Source: Citrobacter sp. On2M (GTDB lineage Bacteria > Pseudomonadota > Gammaproteobacteria > Enterobacterales > Enterobacteriaceae). Taken from it: a DNA stretch of 64,000 nt. Shown here piece by piece: positions 39,285 through 49,183 of this stretch. Position 1 is the stretch's first letter. Every line of letters starts with the position of its first letter. The notes below the pieces were generated by a model. It made no database searches. It saw only the letters and a program-made list of their open reading frames with translations, and had not been told where the DNA came from. Where the stretch lies: contig NZ_WPCV01000005.1 in assembly GCF_018035235.1 (NCBI RefSeq), positions 768,707-832,706 on the forward strand, read 5' to 3'. The position numbers and the translations under genes are program-made.

Positions 39285-41225
39285 TTAAACCGAGTATCTT
39301 TGCGAATATTTTTTCACGTTAGTGTCAAGTGGCTGTGATGCGGCAAAAAAATCCCCTTGCCCACCAGCAACTCCGCGTTCCGTCAGCGTGTGCCACTCAC
39401 TACGCGAACGAACGCCCGTGGCGTAAACCTGCGTTGGTGTTCCTGAACAGGCCTCTACCAGGCTTTGAACCAGCAGCTGGTTTTCCGTTCGTTTATCAAT
39501 ATTCCTCACCAGGCTTGGATGTAGCTTCAATAACTCAACGTTAAGCTCCTTGATCCAACTGGTACTCACCAGCGTTAGGCCCGCCTGCGTCACAGCGATT
39601 CGCACACCCAGCGCCCCCATCAATCTGATGACGGGTTGTAACCGGCTGATATGTTGACAGACATCTGCCTCCGCAAGTTCAATAATTATGCGTTTGCGTA
39701 ATGATTTTTCGCACTGCATCAGCGTATCACGTAGCCAGCGCTGAAAACGCGGGCGAATGAGTGATTCAACCGTTGTCTGCATCGCCAGACTTTCCTGCGG
39801 CCAGTACCCCAACAGCAGGATCAAACGGCTGATTTGCAGACGGTCATACTCTTCAGCCAGGCCAAACTGCAGCACCATCGGCATATATTCCGCCGAAATA
39901 ACCTCTTCGCTGCCATCAAAAATACGGCACATCAGCTCCCGATGATGTACTCGTCCTTCACGCGTTACCGCAGGCTTTTGATAAATTCTCGGCCCGCCCC
40001 GACTGAGCATCTGTTCGATTAGCGTTCGCCAGCGTACGTTGCCCCGACCTTTTTCCGGCAGTGAATCATCATAGACCGACCAGCTGTTCCCACCCTGTAA
40101 TACCGAATTCCGCGTGGCGGCTTCGGCATGATCCATCACTTGTTCTGTCGACTGCCCGCTGCGACAAACACTAATGCCGATATGAATCATATCGGCACGA
40201 TCGATCATTTTATTAGCCGGAAGCGCGTCCACCGCTTTTAATAATTGCCCCGCGATGCTTTCCGCCTCTTTCAACGTGCGGTGCGGCAGCAGGATGGCAA
40301 AATCGCTACGGTGGTAGCGCGCCAGCAACGCGCCTGGATAGCGCGTCATAAAAGTCGACAATAAATTGATGAGCATTGAAATTTGTTCTTCCGCGAGGGT
40401 AATTCCCCAGCTATCGCGCAGCAGCGTAAAGTCTGGAAGGCGCACCATCATCACGACGCCATGCGATCCCACTTTTTCCTGATCTTCCAGTAGCGTTGCC
40501 AGTTGGTTATCAAAAAACAAGCGGTTACTTAGCCCGGTTTTTGTATCCTGCGCCACATAGGAACGAATCAGTGTATCGAGGCGACTGCGTTGTTCGCGAG
40601 CATTTTGAATCTCGGCCAGGAGCATATCGAGCGCGCTACTGGTACGTGCTGGCCATTCATAGACCGTTCCCCGCACGTTCGGTCCACGTTCACCATTCAG
40701 AATGCGCGTTGAACGAATCTCCAGCAGCTCTTGCCCTGAAAGCTGACGCTGAAGCCAGCGCACCGACAAAAAGAGCATAAGTATAATGAAAGCAATCGCC
40801 AGCGTGAGCGGTGCGGTGGTCAGCAGCGAATGGAAATAGTTACCCATCGGATCCTGATAAACCAGACGCAGCGACATACCCGGGTTCTTGATCAACGGGA
40901 CGGTGATATCGCGATAGAGATTATTTGTCCCCGCCGGGCGATAGCTGCTGGTGCGGGAGTGCTCATACACCACGTGCTCGCCCTGCATCAGTTGTATACG
41001 CACGATATCAACCGAAACCATCAGTTCATCGATTTGCGGGGTTAACGCAACGACATCGCGGGAGACAAGTTGAGTATCAATCGCCGTCGCCACCCCCTGA
41101 ACACGGGTGGTGAACTTATATTGAACTGCGTTGTAGAAACTCAGCGAGCAGCCGATGAGAGTTACGAAAATCGTTAACCCAGTAAGCAGCGTGACAAAAG
41201 CTGAAAATTTCGTCGTTAATCGCAT
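39285..41225 (-). CDS. csrD: CsrB/CsrC decay regulator with degenerate GGDEF and EAL domains
   Basis: Membrane protein that targets the small RNAs CsrB and CsrC for RNase E decay. 646 residues from the ATG at 41225. Two membrane helices (about 8-30 and 135-157), HAMP-like linker, then GGDEF-like and EAL-like domains. The GGDEF motif reads HRSDF (near 302) and EAL reads ELM (near 428), so neither cyclase nor phosphodiesterase activity is expected, as in E. coli CsrD. Confidence 0.95.
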   Translation of the reverse strand: MRLTTKFSAFVTLLTGLTIFVTLIGCSLSFYNAVQYKFTTRVQGVATAIDTQLVSRDVVALTPQIDELMVSVDIVRIQLMQGEHVVYEHSRTSSYRPAGTNNLYRDITVPLIKNPGMSLRLVYQDPMGNYFHSLLTTAPLTLAIAFIILMLFLSVRWLQRQLSGQELLEIRSTRILNGERGPNVRGTVYEWPARTSSALDMLLAEIQNAREQRSRLDTLIRSYVAQDTKTGLSNRLFFDNQLATLLEDQEKVGSHGVVMMVRLPDFTLLRDSWGITLAEEQISMLINLLSTFMTRYPGALLARYHRSDFAILLPHRTLKEAESIAGQLLKAVDALPANKMIDRADMIHIGISVCRSGQSTEQVMDHAEAATRNSVLQGGNSWSVYDDSLPEKGRGNVRWRTLIEQMLSRGGPRIYQKPAVTREGRVHHRELMCRIFDGSEEVISAEYMPMVLQFGLAEEYDRLQISRLILLLGYWPQESLAMQTTVESLIRPRFQRWLRDTLMQCEKSLRKRIIIELAEADVCQHISRLQPVIRLMGALGVRIAVTQAGLTLVSTSWIKELNVELLKLHPSLVRNIDKRTENQLLVQSLVEACSGTPTQVYATGVRSRSEWHTLTERGVAGGQGDFFAASQPLDTNVKKYSQRYSV

Positions 41226-41450
41226 CCTTGTGTTAACTCCGACAGTTATGAAACAGGCATGAAAGTGATAAAGCGACGCGCAAATGCAAAGCTGAACGCA
41301 AAATCCGTCCATTTATACAAACAGTGTGGGCATACTACCAAATCAGGTATATCTGGCAATTTATTGCGCAGAATCGGCATCATGTTTTGATTAGCGAGTA
41401 TAGTCTTCATAATTAATTTTCCAATCCACCAGACGAATTGAGGACAGGTT

Positions 41451-42425
41451 ATGCAGGCTTTGATCTTAGAACAGCAGGACGGAAAAACCCTCGCATCCGT
41501 TCAACCCCTCGACGAAAATCAGCTACCGGAAGGCGATGTGACGGTGGATATCCACTGGTCAAGCCTGAACTACAAAGACGCCCTGGCTATCACTGGCAAG
41601 GGTAAAATCATTCGTAATTTTCCGATGATTCCTGGTATCGATTTCGCCGGTACCGTTCGCGCAAGCGAAGATCCCCGTTTTCATGCAGGTCAGGAAGTTT
41701 TGCTGACCGGCTGGGGCGTGGGTGAAAATCATTGGGGTGGACTGGCAGAACGCGCACGCGTGAAAGGCGACTGGCTGGTTGCGCTGCCAAAAGGGCTGGA
41801 CGGACGTAAAGCCATGGTCATCGGTACCGCCGGTTTTACCGCCATGCTGTGCGTCATGGCGCTGGAAGATGCCGGCATCCGCCCGCAAGACGGTGAGATT
41901 GTTGTCACCGGCGCAAGTGGCGGCGTGGGCAGCACGGCCATTGCGTTACTGCATAAGCTGGGTTATCAGGTTGCGGCGGTTTCGGGTCGCGAAAGCACCC
42001 ACGACTACCTGAAAAGCCTGGGCGCTAGCCGTATTCTTGGTCGCGATGAGTTTGCAGAATCACGCCCGCTGGAAAAACAACTGTGGGCTGGTGCAGTTGA
42101 TACGGTTGGTGACAAAGTCCTGGCGAAAGTACTGGCACAGATGAACTACGGCGGCTGCGTTGCCGCCTGTGGCCTGGCAGGCGGTTTTACTCTGCCGACT
42201 ACGGTGATGCCGTTCATTCTGCGTAACGTTCGTTTGCAAGGGGTAGACTCAGTGATGACTCCTCCGGAACGGCGTGCACAAGCCTGGGCGCGACTGGTGA
42301 AGGATTTGCCGGAATCGTTCTATGCTCAGGCCGCCACGGAAATTACGCTGGCAGATGCACCGAAGTTCGCCGATGCCATCATCAATAACCAGGTGCAAGG
42401 CCGTACGCTGGTGAAAGTGAAGTAA
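41451..42425 (+). CDS. acuI: NADPH-dependent acrylyl-CoA reductase
   Basis: Medium-chain reductase reducing toxic acryloyl-CoA to propionyl-CoA; 324 residues, as in E. coli YhdH. GroES-like fold first, then the Rossmann motif GASGGVGS near 154-161. No catalytic zinc cysteines, typical of quinone-oxidoreductase-like members. Divergent from csrD. Confidence 0.94.
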   Translation: MQALILEQQDGKTLASVQPLDENQLPEGDVTVDIHWSSLNYKDALAITGKGKIIRNFPMIPGIDFAGTVRASEDPRFHAGQEVLLTGWGVGENHWGGLAERARVKGDWLVALPKGLDGRKAMVIGTAGFTAMLCVMALEDAGIRPQDGEIVVTGASGGVGSTAIALLHKLGYQVAAVSGRESTHDYLKSLGASRILGRDEFAESRPLEKQLWAGAVDTVGDKVLAKVLAQMNYGGCVAACGLAGGFTLPTTVMPFILRNVRLQGVDSVMTPPERRAQAWARLVKDLPESFYAQAATEITLADAPKFADAIINNQVQGRTLVKVK

Positions 42426-42480
42426 TAGACAGTGGCGCAGAAATTTACACTTAATTAACCAAATTTCACGGCATATCTTC

Positions 42481-42541
42481 AGACTCCCTGCCATATTAAC
42501 TACGCGTCCCCTGTCAGTTATGACGCGTAAGCCGGGAGTCT
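42481..42541 (+). promoter_or_regulatory. msrP leader with nested inverted repeats covering the ribosome binding site
   Basis: Outer repeat AGACTCCC (42481-42488) pairs with GGGAGTCT (42534-42541); inner repeat TACGCGTC (42501-42508) pairs with GACGCGTA (42522-42529). The Shine-Dalgarno GGGAG of msrP lies in the outer 3' arm, so the folded RNA would hide it. The inner repeat could alternatively be an operator. Regulation is inference. Confidence 0.5.
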
Positions 42542-42544
42542 GTT

Positions 42545-43549
42545 ATGAAGAAATTACGTCCATTTACAGAAGCCGACGTCACTGACGAGTCGGCTTTTTT
42601 TATGCAGCGCCGCCAGGTTCTGAAAGCATTAGGGATCAGCGCTGCCGCGTTGTCTTTGCCCCTCTCTGCGCAGGCCGATCTTCTTAGCTGGTTTAAGGGC
42701 AACGATCGCCCTCCAGCACCCGCAGGTAAGCCGCTTGATTACAGTAAGCCCGCCGTCTGGCAAAATTCGCTTCCTTTAACGCCTGCGGATAAGGTTTCTG
42801 GCTACAACAACTTCTACGAGTTCGGTCTCGATAAGGCGGATCCGGCAGCCAATGCAGGCAGCCTGAAAACCGATCCGTGGACGTTGCAAATCAGTGGCGA
42901 GGTGGCAAAACCACTCACCCTCGATCACGATGCACTAACCGCCCGTTTCCCGCTGGAAGAACGGATTTATCGGATGCGCTGCGTGGAAGCCTGGTCAATG
43001 GTCGTGCCGTGGATTGGGTTTCCGTTACATAAACTGCTGGCACAGGTTGAACCGACCGGCAACGCAAAGTATGTTGCGTTCGAAACGCGCTACGCGCCGG
43101 ATGAAATGCCAGGACAAAAGGATCGCTTTATTGGCGGCGGGCTGAAGTATCCCTATGTTGAAGGGCTGCGTCTGGATGAAGCGATGCATCCACTCACACT
43201 GCTCACCGTAGGGGTTTATGGTAAGGCCCTTCCCCCACAAAATGGCGCGCCCATCCGCCTGATTGTGCCGTGGAAATACGGATTTAAAGGCATTAAGTCG
43301 ATCGTGAGTATTAAACTCACCCGCGAACGTCCCCCGACCACCTGGAACCTGGCTGCCCCCAACGAATACGGGTTTTATGCCAACGTTAATCCGCATGTCG
43401 ATCATCCCCGCTGGTCCCAGGCCACAGAGCGTTTTATTGGCGCAGGCGGTATTCTGGACGTTCAGCGCCAGCCCACGCTGCTGTTTAACGGTTACGCCGA
43501 CGAAGTCGCTTCGCTGTATCGAGGACTTAATCTGCAGGAGAATTTTTAA
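42545..43549 (+). CDS. msrP: periplasmic methionine sulfoxide reductase, molybdopterin subunit
   Basis: Repairs oxidised methionines in periplasmic proteins using electrons from MsrQ. 334 residues. Twin-arginine signal with RRQVLKALG from residue 22; sulfite-oxidase-like Moco domain with the cofactor Cys in [10 protein letters not shown]. coli has this pair beside hiuH; here it sits between acuI and accB. A terminator-like hairpin lies within codons 9-19. Confidence 0.95.
   Translation: MKKLRPFTEADVTDESAFFMQRRQVLKALGISAAALSLPLSAQADLLSWFKGNDRPPAPAGKPLDYSKPAVWQNSLPLTPADKVSGYNNFYEFGLDKADPAANAGSLKTDPWTLQISGEVAKPLTLDHDALTARFPLEERIYRMRCVEAWSMVVPWIGFPLHKLLAQVEPTGNAKYVAFETRYAPDEMPGQKDRFIGGGLKYPYVEGLRLDEAMHPLTLLTVGVYGKALPPQNGAPIRLIVPWKYGFKGIKSIVSIKLTRERPPTTWNLAAPNEYGFYANVNPHVDHPRWSQATERFIGAGGILDVQRQPTLLFNGYADEVASLYRGLNLQENF
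42571..42601 (+). terminator. terminator-like hairpin inside the 5' end of msrP
   Basis: Stem AGCCGAC / GTCGGCT, an 11-base loop that can add GTC/GAC pairs, then seven T. It has full intrinsic-terminator form but lies in the reading frame, 27 bases after the ATG. Translating ribosomes would melt it, so it could act as an attenuator. Confidence 0.5.
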
Positions 43550-44149
43550 GTGCGCCTGACTGCAAAGCACATTACCGGGCTGAAAGTTTGCCTGCATCTT
43601 GCAGGCTTTTTACCGTTTGTCTGGCTATTTTGGGCGGTAAACCACGGTGGACTGAGCGCCGACCCGGTCAAAGATATCCAGCACTTTACCGGTAGGACAG
43701 CTCTGAAATTCTTGTTGGCGACCTTGCTGGTCTCTCCACTCGCGCGCTACGCTAAACAGCCATTATTGATACGCACGCGTCGCCTGTTAGGGCTATGGTG
43801 TTTCGCCTGGGCGACATTGCATTTAACCAGCTATGCGCTCCTGGAGTTGGGTATTAATAATCTGACGTTGTTAGGGCGGGAGTTAATCACGCGACCTTAC
43901 TTGATGCTGGGCATTGTCAGTTGGGTGATCTTATTCACCCTCACCTTAACGTCCACGCAGGCGGCACAGCGAAAGCTGGGGAAAAAATGGCAGTATCTGC
44001 ACAACTTCGTCTATCTTGTGGCGATTCTGGCACCCATACATTATCTGTGGTCGGTAAAAATTATCTCCCCTCAACCGATTATTTATGCCGCACTCGCGGC
44101 GGTGCTGTTAGCCTGCCGCTACAAGAAGTTTCGCCAGTGGTGGCGGTAG
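43550..44149 (+). CDS. msrQ: heme-binding membrane subunit of MsrPQ
   Basis: b-type cytochrome of the ferric-reductase-like family passing quinone-pool electrons to MsrP. 199 residues, about six hydrophobic segments. Histidines in [16 protein letters not shown] and APIHYLW are candidate heme ligands. GTG start directly after the msrP stop (TAAGTG). Confidence 0.94.
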   Translation: MRLTAKHITGLKVCLHLAGFLPFVWLFWAVNHGGLSADPVKDIQHFTGRTALKFLLATLLVSPLARYAKQPLLIRTRRLLGLWCFAWATLHLTSYALLELGINNLTLLGRELITRPYLMLGIVSWVILFTLTLTSTQAAQRKLGKKWQYLHNFVYLVAILAPIHYLWSVKIISPQPIIYAALAAVLLACRYKKFRQWWR

Positions 44150-44541
44150 TTTCACGATATGTGCAGTACGTTGCAAAATGCGGACGATCCGATTTTCTTT
44201 ACATGTTAACGGTTGATTATCTTCCCTGATAAGACCAGTATTTAGCTGCCAATTGCTACGAAATAGTTATAATGTGCGACTTTGCTATCCCCGGTAGCGT
44301 TTTTACGGCGTGGAAAGGGTGACATTCGCATATTGAAGGTATATTTTGTCTTTTACCCGAAAATGGCAGAAGATAGCCGCACAATGACTAACAAGTCTGG
44401 CAATCTCATATAATGGCCGCAGCACCCAGTGCAACGCCTGAGATGCGTGGCATCTTGTCACTCACTGTTATAAAAATGCTATACAGACGGCGGTAAAACG
44501 CTTGTCACAATCTCACTAAACAAAGAGTACGGAACCCACTC
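44150..44541 (+). promoter_or_regulatory. 392-bp accBC leader and promoter region
   Basis: Two perfect TATAAT hexamers lie at 44268-44273 and 44409-44414, each with a poor -35. Just downstream of the first is a 6-bp stem GCTATC / GGTAGC (44284-44298) followed by GTTTTT, like an attenuator. Another hairpin AGATGC-GTG-GCATCT lies at 44441-44455, followed by TTGTCA and CTATAC at 18-base spacing. E. coli accBC has a long autoregulated leader; which start is used here is not decidable by eye. Confidence 0.5.
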
Positions 44542-45012
44542 ATGGATATTCGTAAGATTAAAAAACTGATCGAGCTGGTTGAAGAATCAGGCATCTCCGA
44601 ACTGGAAATTTCTGAAGGCGAAGAGTCTGTACGCATCAGCCGTGCAGCGCCAGCTGCAAGTTTTCCAATGATGCAACAAGCTTATGCTGCACCAGTGATG
44701 CAGCAGCCAGCTCTGTCTAACGCTGTCGCACAAACTGCCTCTCCAAGTATGGAAGCTCCGGCAGCAGCGGAAATCAGTGGTCACATCGTACGCTCCCCAA
44801 TGGTTGGTACGTTCTACCGCACCCCGAGCCCGGATGCTAAAGCGTTCATCGAGATCGGCCAGAAAGTGAATGCGGGCGATACCCTGTGCATCGTTGAAGC
44901 CATGAAAATGATGAACCAGATCGAAGCCGACAAATCCGGCGTAGTTAAAGCGATTCTGGTAGAAAGCGGTCAACCGGTAGAATTTGACGAGCCGCTGGTC
45001 GTCATCGAATAA
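44542..45012 (+). CDS. accB: biotin carboxyl carrier protein of acetyl-CoA carboxylase
   Basis: Carries carboxybiotin between AccC and AccAD in the first step of fatty acid synthesis. 156 residues. N-terminal domain, Ala/Pro/Gln-rich linker (about 40-75), biotinyl domain with Lys122 in EAMKMMN. First gene of accBC. Confidence 0.98.
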   Translation: MDIRKIKKLIELVEESGISELEISEGEESVRISRAAPAASFPMMQQAYAAPVMQQPALSNAVAQTASPSMEAPAAAEISGHIVRSPMVGTFYRTPSPDAKAFIEIGQKVNAGDTLCIVEAMKMMNQIEADKSGVVKAILVESGQPVEFDEPLVVIE

Positions 45013-45022
45013 CGAGGCGAAC

Positions 45023-46372
45023 ATGTTGGATAAAATTGTTATCGCCAACCGCGGCGAGATTGCCTTGCGTATTCTTCGTGCCTGTAAAGAACTGGGCATC
45101 AAGACTGTCGCGGTGCATTCAAGCGCGGATCGCGATTTAAAACACGTATTGCTGGCGGATGAGACGGTCTGTATTGGCCCGGCTGCGTCCGTAAAAAGCT
45201 ATCTGAACATTCCGGCTATCATTAGCGCTGCTGAAATCACTGGCGCGGTGGCAATTCACCCGGGTTATGGCTTCCTCTCTGAGAACGCTAACTTTGCTGA
45301 GCAGGTAGAACGTTCCGGCTTTATCTTCATCGGTCCGAAAGCCGACACAATCCGCCTGATGGGCGACAAAGTGTCTGCGATCACCGCCATGAAGAAAGCT
45401 GGCGTACCGACAGTACCAGGCTCTGATGGCCCGCTGGGCGATGACATGGACGCTAACCGCGCTCATGCTAAACGCATCGGTTATCCGGTTATCATCAAAG
45501 CCTCCGGCGGCGGCGGCGGTCGCGGTATGCGCGTCGTACGTAGCGATGCCGAACTGGCACAATCCATCTCCATGACCAAAGCGGAAGCGAAAGCGGCTTT
45601 CAACAACGATATGGTTTACATGGAGAAGTACCTGGAAAACCCACGCCATATCGAAATCCAGGTGCTGGCAGACGGTCAGGGTAACGCGATTTATCTGGCT
45701 GAGCGTGACTGTTCCATGCAGCGTCGTCACCAGAAAGTCGTCGAAGAAGCACCAGCACCGGGCATTACCCCGGAACTGCGTCGCTACATCGGTGAGCGTT
45801 GCGCCAAAGCGTGTGTTGATATCGGCTATCGTGGCGCGGGTACTTTCGAGTTTCTGTTCGAAAACGGTGAGTTCTACTTCATTGAGATGAACACCCGTAT
45901 TCAGGTTGAACACCCGGTTACCGAAATGATCACCGGCGTTGACCTGATCAAAGAGCAGCTGCGTATCGCTGCGGGACAACCGCTGTCCATCAAGCAGGAT
46001 GAAGTTGTGGTTAAAGGCCATGCGGTTGAATGCCGTATCAACGCCGAAGACCCGAACACCTTCCTGCCAAGCCCGGGTAAAATCACGCGTTTCCACGCGC
46101 CGGGCGGATTTGGTGTGCGCTGGGAGTCTCATATTTACGCAGGCTACACAGTACCTCCGTACTATGACTCAATGATCGGGAAGCTCATTTGCTACGGTGA
46201 AAACCGCGACGTAGCAATCGCCCGTATGAAAAACGCATTGCAGGAACTGATCATCGACGGTATCAAAACCAACGTTGATCTGCAGATCCGCATCATGAAT
46301 GACGAGCACTTCCAGCATGGTGGAACGAATATCCACTATCTGGAGAAAAAACTCGGACTCCAGGAAAAGTAA
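45023..46372 (+). CDS. accC: biotin carboxylase subunit of acetyl-CoA carboxylase
   Basis: ATP-dependent carboxylation of AccB-bound biotin. 449 residues from the ATG at 45023 ([11 protein letters not shown]). ATP-grasp domain with the glycine-rich loop [10 protein letters not shown] near 160-170 and [10 protein letters not shown] with metal and bicarbonate residues. Ten bases after accB. Confidence 0.98.
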   Translation: MLDKIVIANRGEIALRILRACKELGIKTVAVHSSADRDLKHVLLADETVCIGPAASVKSYLNIPAIISAAEITGAVAIHPGYGFLSENANFAEQVERSGFIFIGPKADTIRLMGDKVSAITAMKKAGVPTVPGSDGPLGDDMDANRAHAKRIGYPVIIKASGGGGGRGMRVVRSDAELAQSISMTKAEAKAAFNNDMVYMEKYLENPRHIEIQVLADGQGNAIYLAERDCSMQRRHQKVVEEAPAPGITPELRRYIGERCAKACVDIGYRGAGTFEFLFENGEFYFIEMNTRIQVEHPVTEMITGVDLIKEQLRIAAGQPLSIKQDEVVVKGHAVECRINAEDPNTFLPSPGKITRFHAPGGFGVRWESHIYAGYTVPPYYDSMIGKLICYGENRDVAIARMKNALQELIIDGIKTNVDLQIRIMNDEHFQHGGTNIHYLEKKLGLQEK

Positions 46373-46386
46373 GCATGCGTTAACCG

Positions 46387-46415
46387 AAAAGGCCGGAAAT
46401 TCCGGCCTTTTGTTT
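46387..46415 (+). terminator. terminator of accBC
   Basis: Stem AAAGGCCGGA / TCCGGCCTTT with a short loop and T-rich tail, 15 bases after the accC stop. Confidence 0.9.
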
Positions 46416-46479
46416 TTCTCCCCTCCCGTACGCGCCATAAGGTACAATCCCCGCTTTCTTTATCTACAAGGGACAAAAA

Positions 46480-46722
46480 ATGGACGCTCGTTTTGTTCAG
46501 GCCCATAAAGAGGCGCGCTGGGCGCTGTGGCTGACCCTTTTATATCTTGCCACATGGTTAGTGGCCGCTTACTTACCAGATTCCACGCTCGGCTTTACCG
46601 GCTTACCGCACTGGTTCGAAATGGCCTGCCTGCTAACGCCGCTGGTTTTCATCGTACTGTGCTGGGCGATGGTGAAGTTTATCTATCGCGACATTCCGTT
46701 GGAGGATGACGATGCAGCTTGA
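46480..46722 (+). CDS. yhdT: small membrane protein YhdT (DUF997)
   Basis: 80-residue protein with two hydrophobic segments (about 15-36 and 48-69) and an acidic tail. It overlaps panF by 11 bases and is widely co-located with sodium/pantothenate symporters, so a link to PanF is inferred. No known biochemical function. Confidence 0.93.
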   Translation: MDARFVQAHKEARWALWLTLLYLATWLVAAYLPDSTLGFTGLPHWFEMACLLTPLVFIVLCWAMVKFIYRDIPLEDDDAA

Positions 46723-48163
46723 AGTTATTTTGCCGCTGGTCGCCTATCTGTTGGTGGTCTTCGGTCTCTCTGTTTACGCCATGCGTAAGAGAGCGACCGG
46801 TACTTTCCTGAACGAATATTTCCTCGGCAGCCGCTCGATGGGTGGGGTCGTGTTAGCCATGACGCTAACGGCAACCTACATTAGCGCCAGTTCGTTTATT
46901 GGCGGCCCTGGCGCGGCTTACAAATACGGATTGGGATGGGTGCTGTTGGCAATGATCCAGTTGCCTGCCGTGTGGCTCTCTTTGGGGATTCTCGGGAAGA
47001 AATTCGCCATTCTGGCGCGCCGCTATAATGCCGTTACCCTTAACGACATGCTGTTTGCCCGCTACCAGAGTCGTCTACTGGTGTGGCTGGCAAGCCTGAG
47101 CCTGCTGGTCGCGTTTGTTGGAGCAATGACCGTACAGTTTATTGGCGGCGCACGATTGCTGGAAACCGCAGCGGGCATTCCTTACGAAACCGGTCTGCTG
47201 ATCTTTGGCGTCAGTATCGCATTGTATACTGCGTTCGGCGGATTTCGTGCCAGCGTACTGAACGATACCATGCAAGGCATGGTAATGCTGATTGGTACTA
47301 TCGTGCTGCTGATCGGCGTCGTTCATGCCGCCGGTGGCCTTAGCAATGCAGTGGTAACCCTACAGACCATCGACCCGAAACTGGTCTCACCGCAGGGTGC
47401 GGATGACATTCTGTCACCCACGTTTATGACCTCATTTTGGGTATTGGTGTGTTTTGGCGTAATTGGCCTGCCACATACGGCAGTACGCTGTATCTCCTAT
47501 AAAGACAGCAAAGCAGTCCACCGCGGAATTATCATCGGCACCATCGTAGTGGCGATCCTGATGTTTGGTATGCATCTGGCAGGTGCATTAGGACGGGCGG
47601 TAATCCCTGATCTGACGGTACCGGATCTGGTTATCCCGACCCTGATGGTAAAAGTGTTGCCACCGGTAGCTGCCGGGATCTTCCTTGCGGCTCCCATGGC
47701 CGCGATCATGTCGACGATCAATGCCCAATTGCTGCAAAGTTCCGCTACGATCATTAAGGATCTGTACCTGAACCTTCGTCCGGAACAGCTTAAAAATGAA
47801 ACCCGGCTGAAGCGCATGTCGGCCGTGATTACCCTGCTGCTCGGCGCGTTACTGCTGCTGGCTGCCTGGAAACCGCCAGAGATGATTATCTGGCTTAACC
47901 TGCTGGCGTTTGGCGGGTTGGAAGCCGTCTTCCTGTGGCCGCTGGTGCTGGGCCTGTACTGGGAACGAGCAAATGCTGCTGGCGCATTGAGTGCGATGAT
48001 TGTCGGCGGCGTGCTTTATGCCGTACTCGCGACCTTTAACGTTCAGTACCTGGGCTTTCATCCGATTGTGCCTTCGTTACTGATAAGCTTGCTGGCTTTC
48101 CTGATCGGTAACCGTTTCGGTTCCACCGTCCCGCAAGCTGCCATATTGACTACTGATAAATAA
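46712..48163 (+). CDS. panF: sodium/pantothenate symporter
   Basis: Sodium-coupled uptake of pantothenate for coenzyme A synthesis; SSS family, about 13 membrane segments, 483 residues. The ATG at 46712 has GGAGG 6 bases upstream; an ATG/ACG pair two codons earlier is less well placed. Family residues [14 protein letters not shown] are visible. Followed by prmA after 11 bases. Confidence 0.96.
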   Translation: MQLEVILPLVAYLLVVFGLSVYAMRKRATGTFLNEYFLGSRSMGGVVLAMTLTATYISASSFIGGPGAAYKYGLGWVLLAMIQLPAVWLSLGILGKKFAILARRYNAVTLNDMLFARYQSRLLVWLASLSLLVAFVGAMTVQFIGGARLLETAAGIPYETGLLIFGVSIALYTAFGGFRASVLNDTMQGMVMLIGTIVLLIGVVHAAGGLSNAVVTLQTIDPKLVSPQGADDILSPTFMTSFWVLVCFGVIGLPHTAVRCISYKDSKAVHRGIIIGTIVVAILMFGMHLAGALGRAVIPDLTVPDLVIPTLMVKVLPPVAAGIFLAAPMAAIMSTINAQLLQSSATIIKDLYLNLRPEQLKNETRLKRMSAVITLLLGALLLLAAWKPPEMIIWLNLLAFGGLEAVFLWPLVLGLYWERANAAGALSAMIVGGVLYAVLATFNVQYLGFHPIVPSLLISLLAFLIGNRFGSTVPQAAILTTDK

Positions 48164-48174
48164 AGAGTTTTGCC

Positions 48175-49056
48175 ATGCCATGGATCCAACTAAAACTGAA
48201 CACGACCGGTGCCAACGCTGAAGAGTTAAGCGATGCGCTGATGGAAGCGGGCTCCGTTTCCATTACTTTCCAGGATACGCATGATACGCCGGTATTTGAG
48301 CCTCTGCCGGGCGAAACTCGCCTGTGGGGTGATACCGATGTTATCGGCTTGTTCGACGCAGAAACCGACATGAAAGAAGTCGTTGCCATCCTGGAACAGC
48401 ATCCGCTGCTGGGTGAAGGCTTCGCGCATAAAATCGAACAGCTTGAAGATAAAGACTGGGAACGCGAATGGATGGATAACTTCCACCCGATGCGTTTTGG
48501 TGAACGCTTGTGGATTTGCCCGAGCTGGCGCGATGTCCCGGATGAGAATGCCGTCAACGTAATGCTGGACCCGGGTCTGGCGTTTGGTACAGGTACTCAT
48601 CCAACCACTTCGCTGTGCCTGCAATGGCTGGACGGTCTCGATCTAAACGGCAAAACGGTTATCGACTTTGGTTGCGGCTCAGGCATTCTAGCGATTGCGG
48701 CCCTGAAGCTGGGCGCAGCGAAAGCCATCGGTGTCGATATCGATCCGCAAGCAATTCAGGCCAGCCGTGATAACGCTCAACGGAATGGTGTTTCTGAGCG
48801 TCTTGAGCTTTATCTACCGAAAGACCAGCCAGAAGCGATGAAAGCCGACGTGGTGGTCGCCAACATCCTCGCGGGTCCATTACGTGAACTGGCGCCGTTA
48901 ATCAGCGTACTGCCCGTTGAGGGCGGTTTACTGGGGCTTTCTGGCATTCTTGCCAGTCAGGCGGAAAGCGTCTGTGAGGCCTATGCCGATCTCTTTACGC
49001 TCGATCCGGTTATCGAGAAAGAAGAATGGTGCCGCATTACCGGTAAGAAAAAATAA
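48175..49056 (+). CDS. prmA: ribosomal protein L11 methyltransferase
   Basis: SAM-dependent methylase that trimethylates L11 at several sites. 293 residues, standard. N-terminal L11-recognition domain (about 1-55), linker, and a Rossmann methylase domain with [11 protein letters not shown] near 162-172 and [10 protein letters not shown]. Confidence 0.97.
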   Translation: MPWIQLKLNTTGANAEELSDALMEAGSVSITFQDTHDTPVFEPLPGETRLWGDTDVIGLFDAETDMKEVVAILEQHPLLGEGFAHKIEQLEDKDWEREWMDNFHPMRFGERLWICPSWRDVPDENAVNVMLDPGLAFGTGTHPTTSLCLQWLDGLDLNGKTVIDFGCGSGILAIAALKLGAAKAIGVDIDPQAIQASRDNAQRNGVSERLELYLPKDQPEAMKADVVVANILAGPLRELAPLISVLPVEGGLLGLSGILASQAESVCEAYADLFTLDPVIEKEEWCRITGKKK

Positions 49057-49064
49057 TCCCTTCC

Positions 49065-49092
49065 GGCGTGGTTATCTGACCACGCCATTTTC
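49065..49092 (+). terminator. terminator-like stem after prmA
   Basis: Perfect 8-bp stem GGCGTGGT / ACCACGCC with loop TATCTG, followed by ATTTT. It lies 8 bases after the prmA stop and separates it from the carbonic-anhydrase-like gene. Confidence 0.65.
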
Positions 49093-49183
49093 AGACAATT
49101 GACCAGCACAGCGATACCTCTCCTCGATATACAATATTTAATTGATTTTGTTAATTTTTATATTGTTTTCGTTGAGTGTACGT

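Noticed and set aside
39285..41225. Degenerate GGDEF (HRSDF) and EAL (ELM) motifs in csrD as a novelty
   Set aside because: Already the known state of CsrD, which does not act as a cyclase or phosphodiesterase.
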